Shown here piece by piece: positions 25,439-35,435 of a DNA stretch of 64,000 bases. The position numbers and the translations under genes were made by a program. Origin of the DNA: Pseudotabrizicola sp. (GTDB taxonomy: Bacteria; Pseudomonadota; Alphaproteobacteria; Rhodobacterales; Rhodobacteraceae). The stretch lies in the NCBI RefSeq assembly GCF_030656345.1, contig NZ_JAUSNR010000010.1:372001-436000 (forward strand), written 5' to 3'. The notes under the pieces are model-generated. The model saw only the letters and a list, made by a program, of their open reading frames with translations. It had not been told where the DNA came from and did no database searches. How positions within the stretch are numbered: the first letter of the stretch is position 1; the number at the start of each line of letters is the position of its first letter.

Positions 25439-25493
25439 AGAGCGGGCATGGCCCGCTCTGGCGCAGCCTGAAGGACCATAGCGGTCCTTTCAG
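25439..25493 (+). terminator. Tandem hairpins after gcrA
   Basis: AGAGCGGGC-ATG-GCCCGCTCT at 25439-25459 is a perfect 9-bp stem. A second stem, CTGAAGGACC with GGTCCTTTCAG (one bulge), lies at 25468-25493. Neither has a long U-run, but the pair directly after gcrA is consistent with transcript end formation. Confidence 0.55.
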
Positions 25494-25637
25494 ACCTGCG
25501 GTGCGCAGTGGCCGCGTCTGACCTGCCCCCCCGCCAAAACTTTCGCCGCTCTCGGCGTATCGCGCCAAAGCCCAAGGGCTGCAGCCGTGCCCGTCCAACG
25601 GGTCACCAAACGACACATTCAAAATCAATGATTTAAC

Positions 25638-25651
25638 TTGATCCAGATCAC
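25638..25651 (+). promoter_or_regulatory. FNR/FnrL box of the cytochrome c peroxidase gene
   Basis: TTGATCCAGATCAC matches the FNR consensus TTGAT-N4-ATCAA at nine of ten positions. A -10-like TAATAC lies at 25674-25679, which predicts a start near 25686 and puts the box centre (25644.5) at about -41.5, the class II activator position. The peroxidase gene would thus be induced at low oxygen. Confidence 0.72.
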
Positions 25652-25713
25652 GGTGCCGTGTCTGGAACGATTCTAATACTCGCGGAGCGATATCAACAAC
25701 ACGGAGATATGCC

Positions 25714-26751
25714 ATGCGACATACCTTATTTCTTGCCCTGATAACCTCGGCCCTTGCCGGGCCGGTCATGGCCGACGACCTGCGCGACCGGGCGGCGGCA
25801 GAGTTCAAGCCCCTGCCCTCGACCATCCCGGCGGTCAAAGACAACCCGGTCACGCCCGAGAAAATCGAGCTGGGCAAGGCCCTGTTCTTTGACCCGCGCC
25901 TGTCGGCCTCGGGTGTGTTTTCCTGTGCGTCGTGCCACAACCTTGCGACCGGCGGCGATGACAACATGGAAACCAGTGTCGGCCATGGCTGGCAAAAGGG
26001 GCCGCGCAATTCGCCCACCGTGCTGAACGCGGTGCTGAACGAGGCGCAGTTCTGGGATGGCCGCGCCGATGACCTTGCCGCACAGGCCAAGGGCCCAATT
26101 CAGGCCGGGGTCGAAATGGCGAACACGCCCGAGCAGGTGGAAGTCACCCTGAAATCCATGCCGCAATACGTGACATGGTTCACCGATGCCTTCCCGGCAG
26201 AGGAAAACCCGGTCAACTTCGACAACATGGCCAAGGCGATCGAGGCGTTTGAGGCCACGCTGATCACCCCGGCCCCCTTTGATGCCTGGCTGAACGGCGA
26301 TGACAATGCCATGACCGAAGAGGCCAAGGCCGGGCTGAACCTGTTCATGGACAAGGGCTGTTCGTCCTGCCATTCGGGCGTCAATGTCGGTGGCCACGGC
26401 TATTACCCCTTTGGCCTGATTGAGAAACCCGGCGCAGAAATCCTGCCCCCGGGTGACAAGGGCCGCTTTGCCGTGACCGAAACCGTGGATGATGAATACG
26501 TGTTCCGGGCCTCACCTCTGCGCAACATCGCGCTGACCGCGCCCTATTTCCATTCGGGCAAGGTCTGGGATCTGTCGGTTGCGATTGAGGTCATGGCCGA
26601 AAGCCAGCTGGGCGAAAAGCTCGCGCCAGAAGAGACTGTGCAACTGGTGGCGTTTTTGGAAAGCCTGACGGGCACGTTGCCGCCTGTCACTCTGCCGGTG
26701 CTGCCGGCGGAAACGGCCACCACGCCGCGCCCGTCGTCCGAAGTGAAGTAA
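25714..26751 (+). CDS. Di-heme cytochrome c peroxidase (CcpA/MauG family)
   Basis: A 345-residue periplasmic protein with a Sec signal peptide of about 20 residues and two heme c sites: CASCH at 71-75 and CSSCH at 216-220. The FFDPRLSASGVFSCASCHNL segment, an FWDGRADDLAAQAKGPIQ stretch and a PLRNIALTAPYFHSG motif are typical of bacterial di-heme peroxidases, which reduce hydrogen peroxide with electrons from cytochrome c. The ATG follows CGGAG. A FNR box upstream suggests microaerobic induction. A Pro/Thr-rich tail of about 25 residues extends beyond the usual end. It is monocistronic. Confidence 0.9.
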   Translation: MRHTLFLALITSALAGPVMADDLRDRAAAEFKPLPSTIPAVKDNPVTPEKIELGKALFFDPRLSASGVFSCASCHNLATGGDDNMETSVGHGWQKGPRNSPTVLNAVLNEAQFWDGRADDLAAQAKGPIQAGVEMANTPEQVEVTLKSMPQYVTWFTDAFPAEENPVNFDNMAKAIEAFEATLITPAPFDAWLNGDDNAMTEEAKAGLNLFMDKGCSSCHSGVNVGGHGYYPFGLIEKPGAEILPPGDKGRFAVTETVDDEYVFRASPLRNIALTAPYFHSGKVWDLSVAIEVMAESQLGEKLAPEETVQLVAFLESLTGTLPPVTLPVLPAETATTPRPSSEVK

Positions 26752-26772
26752 CCCTCGCAGCACTCAAACCAG

Positions 26773-26794
26773 CGGGCGGCCTTCGTGCCGCCCG
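26773..26794. terminator. Bidirectional hairpin between convergent peroxidase and AsmA genes
   Basis: CGGGCGGC at 26773-26780 pairs with GCCGCCCG at 26787-26794 across loop CTTCGT. It occupies the 63-base gap between two convergent genes and probably ends both transcripts. Confidence 0.65.
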
Positions 26795-26814
26795 TTCCGT
26801 CTGCTGCAAACGCG

Positions 26815-28809
26815 TCAGTTCCCGCCCAGAAGCCGCTGGAACAACCGCCCGGCCTCGGCGTCAATCGCCTCTTGCGCGCGGCGGCGGGCGGCGTCTTCCA
26901 GACGTTCCCCGTCCTCGCGCACGATGCCCAGCTCTTGCTCGGCCCGGCGTGCCAGCTCTGCCCTGGCCCGCGCTTCGGCCTCTTTGGCCTGCTCTTCAAA
27001 ACGCTCCCGCGCCAAAGCCTCCAGATCCAGCCGGAACCGGGGGCTGGCCCATGGGCCGGTGATCAGCAAGGGCACCATCACCCCGCCGGTGCCATCGACC
27101 GCCGCAAGTGCCACCGGGCGCAGGCGGTAATCCAGCGTGCGCGCGCCAAGATTGACCGCGCCGTCGCCGGTGGCGGTGACATATGGCGCGCGGAACGCCA
27201 GATCGGAGTTCGACAACACCCCGGCGTCGATCAGAAAACTGCCGGTGACCGCTTCGAAAATCGTGCGCTGCCCGTCGCCGACATAGCCCGCATCCAGCGT
27301 GCGCAGCATGCCTGCGACATCCAGGCCGCGCAGCTCGCCCTTGCCAAGGCTGAGGCTGCCCGAACCGGACAGGCTGCGCATGATCGCATCCACCGACCCG
27401 CCGACGCCCAGAAACTTCAGCCGCAGATCGCCGGTGCCGATCAGCCGGTCATAATCGCCAAGATCCGACAGCATCGGCTGCATCGCCAGACCGGCCAGCA
27501 CCAGATCGCCGCCGACCGACAGGCCAGAGCGGCCGTTCACCACAAACTGCCCGCTGACATTGCCCTGATAGGCCGCGATCTGGCGCAGATCAAACACCGC
27601 GCGGGAGCGGTCAATCGTGGTCACCACCCGCGTGGTGCCCAGCCGCAGCCTGCCCAGATCGACGCTGTCCGCCGTCAGGGCAATCGACGCATCCATCAGA
27701 TCCAGCGCCGAGACATCAATGGTCGCGGTGGACCATCCATCCGCCGCCGCCCCGCCGCCGTTGCCGCCACCGCCACCGCCGCCCGTACCGCCGCCCAAGG
27801 CACCCGCCAGCGACAAGGCCCCGGCCGAAACCTGCGCCGACAGGTTGGGCCGGTCGCCTGCGGTGGTCAGATCCGCATCCAGCCGCAGCTGGTTGTCATC
27901 CAGCCGCACCGCGCCACCGCGCAGATGCACCGACGCGGCGTCCGTCAGCGTCAGCTGCCCGCTCACATCCACCCGCCGCGCACCCAGACCCTGCGGCAGG
28001 GCGGGCCGGCCCACACCCGCCAGCCGGGTGATGGCCGACAGATCGGCCAGGCTGGCGGTCAGCTTGCCCTCAACTGCCAGGGGCTTCCAGCCGCCCCTCC
28101 CCGCCAGATGCAGATCCGCGTCACCGGCCTTCAGCGTCAGATCAAGCCCGACCGGCCGCCCATCCATGAAAGGTGCAAATTCTGCAATCTGCAGGCTGGA
28201 ACGGAAGGGTTGACCGTTCAGAATGGCCTCAAAATCGAAAGTGGCCGGTCCCTGCGACGTGCCGATCCGTGCCTCGCCGGTGATGGATGTCATCACCACC
28301 CTGCGCCCCGTGCCGTGATCGACAAAGCTAAAGCGACCATCCGTCACTTCGGCCAGATCCAGCGTGACGGGGGTATCCGTCCGGACTGTCTGTGCCCCGG
28401 ACCCGCCGCCGCTGCCACCGTCTGCCCCCCCGAACACCCAGTTTTCACGCCCGTCCCGCGCGCGTTCCAGCACCAGCTGCGGGGCCTGCGCCGTGATGCC
28501 GGTGATCTTCACCTCGCCGCCGATCAGCGCTGCCATGTCCAGCGCGATGCTTAAGCCCTCGGCGCGCAACATGTCGCCTTCAACGCCCCAGTCGGCATTC
28601 GACACCGTGACCGGCCCGGTCTGCACCCCCAGCGTGGGAAACACCGTGGGCCGCACCGCGCCCTCAATCACCAGCCGGCGCCCGGTCAGTTCGAAAAAGC
28701 GCTCGGTCGCAAGCGCCGCAATCCGCTCGGACGGGATCATCACCACGGCGGCAACGCCCAGAAACACCAGCAAAGACAAGGCCAGAACAGAGCGGATCAT
28801 CCAACGCAT
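26815..28809 (-). CDS. AsmA-family envelope protein
   Basis: A large protein of about 664 residues with one N-terminal membrane anchor (MIRSVLALSLLVFLGVAAVV) and long AsmA-type beta-rich regions before and after a glycine-rich linker near residues 370-390. AsmA proteins are thought to act in lipid transport or outer-membrane biogenesis. The C-terminal AsmA_2 region includes GSLSLGKGELRGLDVAGML. The tail is a charged coiled-coil-like helix rich in Ala, Arg and Glu. Two ATGs are possible, 28833 and 28809; the latter has GGGAAGG eight bases upstream. Monocistronic and convergent with the peroxidase gene. Confidence 0.87.
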   Translation of the reverse strand: MRWMIRSVLALSLLVFLGVAAVVMIPSERIAALATERFFELTGRRLVIEGAVRPTVFPTLGVQTGPVTVSNADWGVEGDMLRAEGLSIALDMAALIGGEVKITGITAQAPQLVLERARDGRENWVFGGADGGSGGGSGAQTVRTDTPVTLDLAEVTDGRFSFVDHGTGRRVVMTSITGEARIGTSQGPATFDFEAILNGQPFRSSLQIAEFAPFMDGRPVGLDLTLKAGDADLHLAGRGGWKPLAVEGKLTASLADLSAITRLAGVGRPALPQGLGARRVDVSGQLTLTDAASVHLRGGAVRLDDNQLRLDADLTTAGDRPNLSAQVSAGALSLAGALGGGTGGGGGGGNGGGAAADGWSTATIDVSALDLMDASIALTADSVDLGRLRLGTTRVVTTIDRSRAVFDLRQIAAYQGNVSGQFVVNGRSGLSVGGDLVLAGLAMQPMLSDLGDYDRLIGTGDLRLKFLGVGGSVDAIMRSLSGSGSLSLGKGELRGLDVAGMLRTLDAGYVGDGQRTIFEAVTGSFLIDAGVLSNSDLAFRAPYVTATGDGAVNLGARTLDYRLRPVALAAVDGTGGVMVPLLITGPWASPRFRLDLEALARERFEEQAKEAEARARAELARRAEQELGIVREDGERLEDAARRRAQEAIDAEAGRLFQRLLGGN

Positions 28810-28892
28810 GACAACGGCCTTCCCCAGAGACATTCCCCGAGTCTACGCGCGCCTGCCCCCGCCTTGCAACCAGATCAGGGCCACGGGCCGGC

Positions 28893-29924
28893 TCAGTTCA
28901 CGCGCACCGGGCGTGATCGCATCCGGGCCACGGTTTCCCGCTCTGCCCGCTTGCACAGATTGGGCGGCAGGCCCCGGTCAAGCAGCGCCATATCCTGCCA
29001 GACCATCTCGCCCATCCGCTGAAACGCCACGTCCAGCGCCCCCGCCCGGTGCGCCGACAACAGCAGGCCCGGCAAGCGGCGCACCGGATCACCCGCAGCG
29101 GGGGGTTCCTCGGGAAACACATCCGACGCCGCCCGGATGTGGCCCGACCCGACCGCCGCCATCAGCGCCGGAAAATCCACCACATCGGCCCGGCTCAGCA
29201 AAACAAACGCCGCCCCCTTGCGCATCGACGCAAAGGCATCGGCCCCCAGAAAGCCCCGGTTTTCCGATGTCACCGCCGCCGTGACAAACACCACATCCGA
29301 CCCCGCCATCAACTGGTCCAGTGTGGCAGGCTCTGCCCCCGCCTCCACGATCCGCGCCTCCGGCAGCCAGGGGTCGTGGATGCGCAACCGGGGGCGAAAG
29401 CCCTGCAGCACCCGCGCCACCGCCCGGCCCAGATCGCCAAAGCCGATGATCCCGACATCGGCCCCGGTCAGCAACCGCGCCCCCGTATTGCCCGCCCCGC
29501 CCCAAAGCTCCTGCCCGGCCCGGAAGTCGGCATCGGCCCCGTGGATGTTGCGCAGCAAAGACAGCGCGAAGCCCAGGCCGATCTCGGCCACCGGCTCGGC
29601 AAACACCGCGCCGGTGGTCACCACATGAATGCCGCGCGCAAACACCTGATCATAGGGCATGTTGTTGATCAGGTTGGATTCGACATTGAAGATGCAGCGC
29701 AACCCGCTCAGCCGCGCCAGCGTGGCCGGGTCCAGCGGCGGCTGCCCGATGATATAGCGCGCCTGCGCCAGCACCGCATCGTCCAGCCCCGGCAAACCTT
29801 CATCCGTGGTCTCGACCAGCCGGTAGCGCGCCCGCAGCTCTGCCAGACGGGCCGGCGTGAAGATCAGCTCCAACGTACGCGGCAACGGGCAGCACAGCAC
29901 AAGTGGCCGTTCGATATCCTGCAT
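28893..29924 (-). CDS. D-isomer-specific 2-hydroxyacid dehydrogenase family protein
   Basis: A 343-residue NAD-binding dehydrogenase. The nucleotide motif is [17 protein letters not shown] near the middle. The catalytic region shows the conserved arginine replaced by LSRADVVD, then a DVFPEEPP glutamate motif and a late SAHRAGA histidine motif. Family members reduce or oxidise 2-oxo/2-hydroxy acids such as glyoxylate or hydroxypyruvate. The ATG at 29924 has AGGGGTGAGG directly upstream. Only a short distance separates it from the divergent rimO, with a palindromic repeat between. The substrate is unknown. Confidence 0.82.
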   Translation of the reverse strand: MQDIERPLVLCCPLPRTLELIFTPARLAELRARYRLVETTDEGLPGLDDAVLAQARYIIGQPPLDPATLARLSGLRCIFNVESNLINNMPYDQVFARGIHVVTTGAVFAEPVAEIGLGFALSLLRNIHGADADFRAGQELWGGAGNTGARLLTGADVGIIGFGDLGRAVARVLQGFRPRLRIHDPWLPEARIVEAGAEPATLDQLMAGSDVVFVTAAVTSENRGFLGADAFASMRKGAAFVLLSRADVVDFPALMAAVGSGHIRAASDVFPEEPPAAGDPVRRLPGLLLSAHRAGALDVAFQRMGEMVWQDMALLDRGLPPNLCKRAERETVARMRSRPVRVN

Positions 29925-29998
29925 CCTCACCCCTCCCTTTTGCCCCACCCTTCCGCGCCCCACCGCAAAGCGCAAGCCCCAGCCTTTGCAGCTTTCCC

Positions 29999-30120
29999 AA
30001 ATACTCCCGCCGGAGGCTTGCGCCGCTGGCCGCACACCCCACCGAAGAGAGAACCGCGCCCAAAGACCCACCTCAGGCGCGCCGGGGTGGGCGGGTGGCA
30101 GGTGCCTGAGGCGGGTATTC
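29999..30120. repeat. REP-like palindromic element, copy 3
   Basis: The outer arms AAATACTCCCGCCGGAGGC (29999-30017) and GTGCCTGAGGCGGGTATTC (30102-30120) form an imperfect inverted repeat. Its arms match those of the element at 12276-12340. The interior of about 85 bases carries further GC-rich self-complementary stretches such as ACCTCAGGCGCGCC. It lies between the divergent dehydrogenase and rimO genes. Confidence 0.65.
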
Positions 30121-30161
30121 CCCCCTATCCGCCTGCGCGAAACACTTGTATAGACCGCGCC

Positions 30162-31547
30162 ATGTCGCACAATCCGCCCAACCTCCGCCCCGATCTGGCC
30201 CCGCGCGCCACGTTCACCGAGGCCCCGCGCCCCGGTCAGCCGACCATTGGCATGGTCAGCCTTGGCTGCCCCAAGGCGCTGGTCGATTCCGAACGTATCC
30301 TGACCCGGCTGCGCGCCGAAGGCTATGCGATCAGCCCAGATTACAAGGGCGCGGATGCGGTGATCGTCAACACCTGCGGCTTTCTCGACAGTGCCAAGGC
30401 CGAAAGCCTTGACGCCATCGGCGAGGCGCTCGCTGAGAATGGCCGGGTGATCGTCACCGGCTGTCTGGGGGCGGAACCCGAATACATCACCGGTGCCCAT
30501 CCGAAAGTGCTGGCCGTCACCGGCCCGCATCAGTACGAGGCGGTTCTGGATGCGGTCCACATCGCGGTGCCGCCGTCGCCCGACCCGTTCATCGACCTGC
30601 TGCCCGCCCGCAGTGTCAGCCTGACGCCACGGCACTACAGCTATCTGAAAATCTCGGAAGGCTGCAATCACAAGTGCAAGTTCTGCATCATCCCCGACAT
30701 GCGCGGCCGATTGGTCAGCCGCCCGGCCCATGCCGTGCTGCGCGAAGCGGAAAAGCTGGTCGAGGCCGGGGTGCGCGAACTGCTGGTGATTTCACAGGAT
30801 ACCAGCGCCTACGGCGTCGACCGCAAGCACGATCAGTCCCCCTGGAAGGGTGGCGAGGTGCGGGCGCATATCACCGACCTTGCGCGCGAAATGGGCAAGT
30901 TGGGGGCCTGGGTGCGGCTGCATTACGTCTACCCCTACCCGCATGTGCGCGACCTGATCCCGCTGATGGCAGACGGGCTGATCCTGCCCTATCTCGATAT
31001 CCCGTTCCAGCACGCCCACCCGGACGTGTTGCGCCGGATGGCGCGCCCCGCAGCGGCGGCAAAGACGCTGGACGAAATCGCCGCATGGCGCGCCGCCTGC
31101 CCCGACATCACCCTGCGGTCGACCTTCATCGTCGGCTACCCAGGCGAGACCGAGGCCGAGTTCCAGACCCTGCTGGACTGGATGGACGAGGCGCAACTGG
31201 ACCGTGTGGGCTGTTTTCAATATGAAAACGTCGCCGGTGCCCGCAGCAATGACCAGCCGGATCATGTGCCTGCCGAAGAAAAGCAGGACCGCTGGGATCG
31301 TTTCATGGCAAAAGCCCAAGGTATTTCCGAGGCGAAGCTGGCTGCCAAGGTCGGCCGCACCCTGCAAGTGATCGTCGATGAGGTAGATGCCGATGGTGCC
31401 ACCTGCCGCACTATGGCAGATGCGCCGGAAATCGACGGCAACCTGTTCATTGACGAAGGGTTCGAAGGTCTGACCCCCGGCGACATCATCCCGGTCACTG
31501 TGGACGAGGCGGGGGAGTATGATCTGTGGGGGCGGCGCGTGGGGTGA
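30162..31547 (+). CDS. rimO: Ribosomal protein S12 methylthiotransferase
   Basis: A 461-residue radical-SAM methylthiotransferase that modifies an aspartate of ribosomal protein S12. It has the N-terminal MTTase domain with cysteines in [16 protein letters not shown] and VTGCLGAEP for one [4Fe-4S] cluster, the radical-SAM CNHKCKFC motif near residue 170 for the second, and a C-terminal TRAM domain starting near [13 protein letters not shown]. The ATG at 30162 gives a family-typical length. It is a housekeeping gene, divergent from the hydroxyacid dehydrogenase gene. Confidence 0.96.
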   Translation: MSHNPPNLRPDLAPRATFTEAPRPGQPTIGMVSLGCPKALVDSERILTRLRAEGYAISPDYKGADAVIVNTCGFLDSAKAESLDAIGEALAENGRVIVTGCLGAEPEYITGAHPKVLAVTGPHQYEAVLDAVHIAVPPSPDPFIDLLPARSVSLTPRHYSYLKISEGCNHKCKFCIIPDMRGRLVSRPAHAVLREAEKLVEAGVRELLVISQDTSAYGVDRKHDQSPWKGGEVRAHITDLAREMGKLGAWVRLHYVYPYPHVRDLIPLMADGLILPYLDIPFQHAHPDVLRRMARPAAAAKTLDEIAAWRAACPDITLRSTFIVGYPGETEAEFQTLLDWMDEAQLDRVGCFQYENVAGARSNDQPDHVPAEEKQDRWDRFMAKAQGISEAKLAAKVGRTLQVIVDEVDADGATCRTMADAPEIDGNLFIDEGFEGLTPGDIIPVTVDEAGEYDLWGRRVG

Positions 31548-31909
31548 AAGACCGCCCGCCGCACTGCCCGGAAATCCTGCGGCGCCTGTGTTGACACCAA
31601 AGCCTGTTTCTTTTTTGATCACTTTCGGCGCGGAACTGCAATCCACCCCAATTTGAGCATCTTTTTACCATTTCTTCACGCTTTCGACGTCTGACCAGAT
31701 AAAGTGACCCCCAATATGTGTGAACAAGTGAATGTCGGGCACAAACGGCCCCGCCCCTGCCCGCGGAGAAACAAGATGACGGTCGCCACAACAGGCATTG
31801 CGCCGGGCGCAAGCTGCGCTGCGGGGACAGCCTTTCATACCATCTGTAACCACGCCGCGACCCGCCTGCCGGGCCACGCGGCCCATAAGACTCTGGGGCA
31901 ATAACCTTT
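31548..31909. other. Intergenic region between rimO and the rhamnose operon
   Basis: This 362-base gap is A/T-richer between about 31600 and 31740 and likely carries the promoter of the rhamnose operon. A short frame from an ATG at 31776 (42 codons) has no ribosome binding site and no recognisable product. I see no RNA gene, repeat or clear terminator. Confidence 0.4.
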
Positions 31910-32476
31910 ATGCTTGATGTCAAACCCACCTCGTTGCCGGGGGTCATGCTGCTGACAGCCCGGCGCTTTGGCGATGCCCGTGGCTGGTTCACCGAAAGCT
32001 GGAACGCCGAGCGGATGGCGGCGGCGGGGCTGGACCTGCATTTCGTGCAGGACAACCATTCGTTTTCGGCGGAGCCGGGCACCTTGCGCGGCCTACATTA
32101 CCAAAAGCCACCCCGCGCGCAGGACAAGCTGGTGCGCTGCACGCGCGGCGCGATCTTTGATGTGGCGGTAGATATCCGCCGGGGCTCGCCCACCTACGGC
32201 CAGTGGACCGGGGCAGAGCTGACCGCCGACAATGGCCATCAGCTTCTGTTGCCCAAGGGATTTCTGCACGGCTTTGTCACGCTGGTGGCGGATACCGAGG
32301 TGCAGTACAAATGCACCGACGGCTATGCGCCTGACTGTGACGGCGCAGTGCTGTGGGACAGCTGCGGCATCGACTGGCCCCTGCCGGTGGCGCAGCCGGT
32401 CCTGTCCGACAAGGACCGCGCGGCGCAGCGCTTTGCAGATTTCGACACTCCTTTCGCTACAGGAACACAGCCATGA
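31910..32476 (+). CDS. rfbC: dTDP-4-dehydrorhamnose 3,5-epimerase
   Basis: A 188-residue RmlC-type cupin enzyme catalysing the third step of dTDP-L-rhamnose synthesis. Conserved features are [11 protein letters not shown], the [10 protein letters not shown] loop with the catalytic histidine, [18 protein letters not shown], and the GFLHGFVTL segment. It is the first gene of the rfbCBDA operon; the next start codon lies four bases inside its 3' end. It converts dTDP-4-keto-6-deoxyglucose to the L-lyxo form. Confidence 0.96.
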   Translation: MLDVKPTSLPGVMLLTARRFGDARGWFTESWNAERMAAAGLDLHFVQDNHSFSAEPGTLRGLHYQKPPRAQDKLVRCTRGAIFDVAVDIRRGSPTYGQWTGAELTADNGHQLLLPKGFLHGFVTLVADTEVQYKCTDGYAPDCDGAVLWDSCGIDWPLPVAQPVLSDKDRAAQRFADFDTPFATGTQP

Positions 32477-33513
32477 AAATACTGATCACCGGCGGCGCAG
32501 GCTTCATCGGGTCGGCCGTGGTGCGGCAGGCGGTGGCGCTTGGGCATCATGTGGTCAATCTGGATGCGCTGACCTATGCGGCCAATCTGGACAATGTGGC
32601 CTCGGTCGGCAATTCGCCGCTGTACCAGTTCGAACAGGCCGATATCCGCGACCGCGCCGCGCTGTCCCGGATTTTCACAACCCATGCCCCCGATGCCGTG
32701 ATGCATCTGGCCGCGGAAAGCCATGTCGATCGCTCGATCGACGGGCCGGGCGATTTCATAGACACCAATATCACCGGCACCTTCAACATGCTGGAGGCCG
32801 CCCGCGCCTATTGGCAGGCCGCCGGTCGGCCCGACACGTTCCGCTTTCACCACATCTCGACAGATGAGGTGTTCGGCAGCCTTGGTCCCACCGGCCAGTT
32901 CGACGAGACCACGCCCTATGATCCGCGCAGCCCCTATTCGGCGTCAAAGGCGGCGAGTGACCATCTGGTACGGGCCTGGCACGAAACCTACGGCCTGCCG
33001 GTGGTGCTGACCAATTGCTCCAATAATTACGGCCCGTTCCACTTTCCCGAAAAGCTGATCCCGGTGGTCATCCTGAACGCTCTGCATGGCCGCCCGATCC
33101 CGGTTTATGGGGCGGGCGAGAATGTGCGCGACTGGCTTTATGTCGAAGATCACGCCACCGCCCTGCTGATTGCGCTGGAAAAGGGCGTGCCGGGCCGCAG
33201 CTATGCCATCGGCGGCGAGAATGAGCGGCGCAACATCGATCTGGTGCGCACGATCTGCGAGCTGCTGGACGAGATGCGCCCGGCAGGCGCGCCGCATGAC
33301 CGGCTGATCAGCTTTGTCACCGACCGTCCCGGCCATGACGCGCGCTATGCCATCGACCCCAGCCGGATGCGCGAAGAACTGGGCTGGCGGCCTTCGGTGA
33401 CGGTCGAGGAGGGGCTGCGCCGCACCGTGCGCTGGTATCTGGACAATGAAAGCTGGTGGCGCCCGTTGCTTGACCGGCAGGGCGTGGGCGAACGTCTGGG
33501 GAAAACCGCATGA
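32473..33513 (+). CDS. rfbB: dTDP-glucose 4,6-dehydratase
   Basis: A 346-residue extended short-chain dehydrogenase. NAD-binding [15 protein letters not shown] opens the protein, [12 protein letters not shown] follows, and the catalytic [11 protein letters not shown] and [14 protein letters not shown] motifs are present, with Y and K of the YxxxK pair. It converts dTDP-glucose to dTDP-4-keto-6-deoxyglucose, the second step of dTDP-rhamnose synthesis. Its start overlaps rfbC by four bases and its stop overlaps rfbD (ATGA at 33510-33513). Confidence 0.97.
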   Translation: MKILITGGAGFIGSAVVRQAVALGHHVVNLDALTYAANLDNVASVGNSPLYQFEQADIRDRAALSRIFTTHAPDAVMHLAAESHVDRSIDGPGDFIDTNITGTFNMLEAARAYWQAAGRPDTFRFHHISTDEVFGSLGPTGQFDETTPYDPRSPYSASKAASDHLVRAWHETYGLPVVLTNCSNNYGPFHFPEKLIPVVILNALHGRPIPVYGAGENVRDWLYVEDHATALLIALEKGVPGRSYAIGGENERRNIDLVRTICELLDEMRPAGAPHDRLISFVTDRPGHDARYAIDPSRMREELGWRPSVTVEEGLRRTVRWYLDNESWWRPLLDRQGVGERLGKTA

Positions 33514-34364
33514 AGCTGCTGGTCTTTGGCCAGACCGGACAGGTGGCGCGCGCCTTGGCGCGGCTGATGCCGGAGGCCACGTTTCTGGGCCGCGACCGCG
33601 CCGATCTGACCGATCCCGCCGCCTGCGCCGCTGCCATTGCGCAGGCCCGCCCCGATGCCGTGATCAACGCCGCCGCCTATACGGCGGTGGACAAGGCCGA
33701 GAGCGACGAAGCGGTGGCACGCACGGTCAATGCGCTGGCGGTTGAGGCGATGGGCCGCGCCTGTGCAGACCTGCAGGTGCCGCTGGTCCATATCTCGACC
33801 GATTATGTCTTTGATGGCACGGGCACAGCACCGTTTCTGCCGAATGACCCGGTGGCCCCGCTGGGGGCCTATGGCCGCACTAAGGCCGAAGGCGAGGCGC
33901 TGTTGCGTGCCACCGGCGCAGTGCATGGCATTCTGCGCACATCCTGGGTGTTTTCGGCCGATGGCGCGAACTTTGTGAAAACCATGCTGCGCCTGTCGGA
34001 AACCCGCGACCGGCTGACGGTTGTCGGCGATCAGGTCGGCGGCCCGACCCCGGCGGCGGCGATTGCAAGCGCCTGCCTGACCATGGCACATGCACTGCGC
34101 GCCGACCCCGCCCTGTCGGGCAGCTATCACTTTTCCGGCGCACCCGACACCACATGGTCCGGGTTTGCCCGCGCGATCTTTGCGCTGTCGGGCCGCACGG
34201 TCGAAGTGGCGGATATCCCCACATCAGACTACCCCACCCCGGCACAGCGACCGTTGAATTCGCGGATGGACTGTTCCACCACCCACTCCGCTTTCGGACT
34301 GGCGCGGCCTGACTGGCACGCGGGTCTGCGTGATGTTCTTACAGATTTGAAGGTTTTGGCATGA
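33510..34364 (+). CDS. rfbD: dTDP-4-dehydrorhamnose reductase
   Basis: A 284-residue RmlD-type reductase carrying out the last step to dTDP-L-rhamnose with NADPH. Features are [31 protein letters not shown], the STDYVFDG motif and the YGRTKAEGE catalytic tyrosine-lysine pair. Overlaps of four bases with rfbB and rfbA indicate coupled translation. Confidence 0.96.
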   Translation: MKLLVFGQTGQVARALARLMPEATFLGRDRADLTDPAACAAAIAQARPDAVINAAAYTAVDKAESDEAVARTVNALAVEAMGRACADLQVPLVHISTDYVFDGTGTAPFLPNDPVAPLGAYGRTKAEGEALLRATGAVHGILRTSWVFSADGANFVKTMLRLSETRDRLTVVGDQVGGPTPAAAIASACLTMAHALRADPALSGSYHFSGAPDTTWSGFARAIFALSGRTVEVADIPTSDYPTPAQRPLNSRMDCSTTHSAFGLARPDWHAGLRDVLTDLKVLA

Positions 34365-35239
34365 CACAACGCAAAGGGATCATTCTGGCAGGCGGCTCGG
34401 GCACGCGGCTTTGGCCCATCACCATGGGTGTGTCAAAGCAGCTGTTGCCGGTCTATGACAAGCCGATGATCTATTATCCGCTGTCGACGCTGATGCTGGC
34501 AGGCATCCGTGAGATTGCAATTGTGACCACGCCGGAAGATCAGGCGCAGTTTCAGCGGCTGATGGGAGACGGGTCGCAATGGGGGCTGCGGTTTGAATGG
34601 ATCCTCCAGCCTTCGCCAGACGGTCTGGCGCAGGCCTATCTGCTGGCCGAGGCGTTTCTGGACGGCGCGCCATCGGCCATGGTGCTGGGCGACAACATCT
34701 TTTTCGGCCACGGCCTGCCGGAACTGCTGAAAGCCGCAGATGACCGCGCGACTGGCGGCACGGTCTTTGGCTACCGCGTCACCGATCCGGAACGCTATGG
34801 CGTGGTGGCCTTTGACGGCAACGGCACGGTGAAGGAGATCATCGAAAAGCCCGCCGTGCCGCCATCAAACTACGCGGTGACGGGCCTGTATTTCCTTGAT
34901 GGCCGCGCCCCGGAATTTGCCCGCCAGATCAAACCCTCACCAAGGGGTGAGCTGGAGATTGTCGATCTGTTGTCGGTCTACCTGACCGAGGGCAGCCTGC
35001 AAGTACAGCAGATGGGCCGCGGCTATGCCTGGCTGGATACCGGAACCCATGAAAGCCTGCTGGATGCGGGCAATTTCGTGCGCACCCTGACCGGGCGGCA
35101 GGGGTTGCAGGTCGGCTGCCCGGATGAGATCGCCTTTGTGTTGGGCTGGATCACCGCAGATGACCTGATGCGGCGGGCCGAGGTGTTCAGAAAGAACGAC
35201 TACGGCAAATACCTGCTGACGGTTGCGCAGCAAGGCTGA
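34361..35239 (+). CDS. rfbA: Glucose-1-phosphate thymidylyltransferase
   Basis: A 292-residue nucleotidyltransferase making dTDP-glucose from dTTP and glucose-1-phosphate. Conserved parts are the IILAGGSGTRLWPIT nucleotide loop, SKQLLPVYDKPMIYYPLSTL, LGDNIFFGHGL and an EIIEKPAVPPSNYAVTGLYF stretch. It is the committing enzyme of the rhamnose pathway and the last gene of the overlapping rfbCBDA set. The exporter gene begins about 200 bases further on. Confidence 0.97.
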   Translation: MTQRKGIILAGGSGTRLWPITMGVSKQLLPVYDKPMIYYPLSTLMLAGIREIAIVTTPEDQAQFQRLMGDGSQWGLRFEWILQPSPDGLAQAYLLAEAFLDGAPSAMVLGDNIFFGHGLPELLKAADDRATGGTVFGYRVTDPERYGVVAFDGNGTVKEIIEKPAVPPSNYAVTGLYFLDGRAPEFARQIKPSPRGELEIVDLLSVYLTEGSLQVQQMGRGYAWLDTGTHESLLDAGNFVRTLTGRQGLQVGCPDEIAFVLGWITADDLMRRAEVFRKNDYGKYLLTVAQQG

Positions 35240-35435
35240 GATCTGGCCGGGTCGCGCGTGCCGTTGACGTTTCGGATTTCTGGAAACCATTTGTTAACCA
35301 ATTTGCTGCACGCAGTCCTGTGTGGGGGCTGCGTCAGCTTGGGCTGTCGCAGCACGGAACACCGGTGAACAGGGGGTAGTCTTGCTGTTCGGTCCGTCAG
35401 GACAACAGGAAGATGGTTCGCTAGGCGTGGCAAGA
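35240..35435 (+). promoter_or_regulatory. Promoter-like gap between rfbA and export lipoprotein gene
   Basis: About 196 bases with an A/T-rich patch around 35278-35305 that contains TTTGTTAACCAATTTG. It could carry a separate promoter for the export and sulfotransferase-like genes. No terminator hairpin is evident after rfbA. Confidence 0.35.

Noticed and set aside
29049-30161. In-frame extension of RimO by more than 350 residues
   Set aside because: The extension is antisense to the 2-hydroxyacid dehydrogenase and composed of low-complexity Arg/Pro/His-rich sequence. RimO has a normal length from the ATG at 30162.
29925-30731. N-terminal extension of the hydroxyacid dehydrogenase into rimO
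   Set aside because: The open frame is antisense to rimO, and the ATG at 29924 has a ribosome binding site and gives the family length.
31740-31909. Small gene upstream of rfbC (ATG at 31776, 42 codons)
   Set aside because: No ribosome binding site, no recognisable motif and composition like surrounding non-coding DNA.
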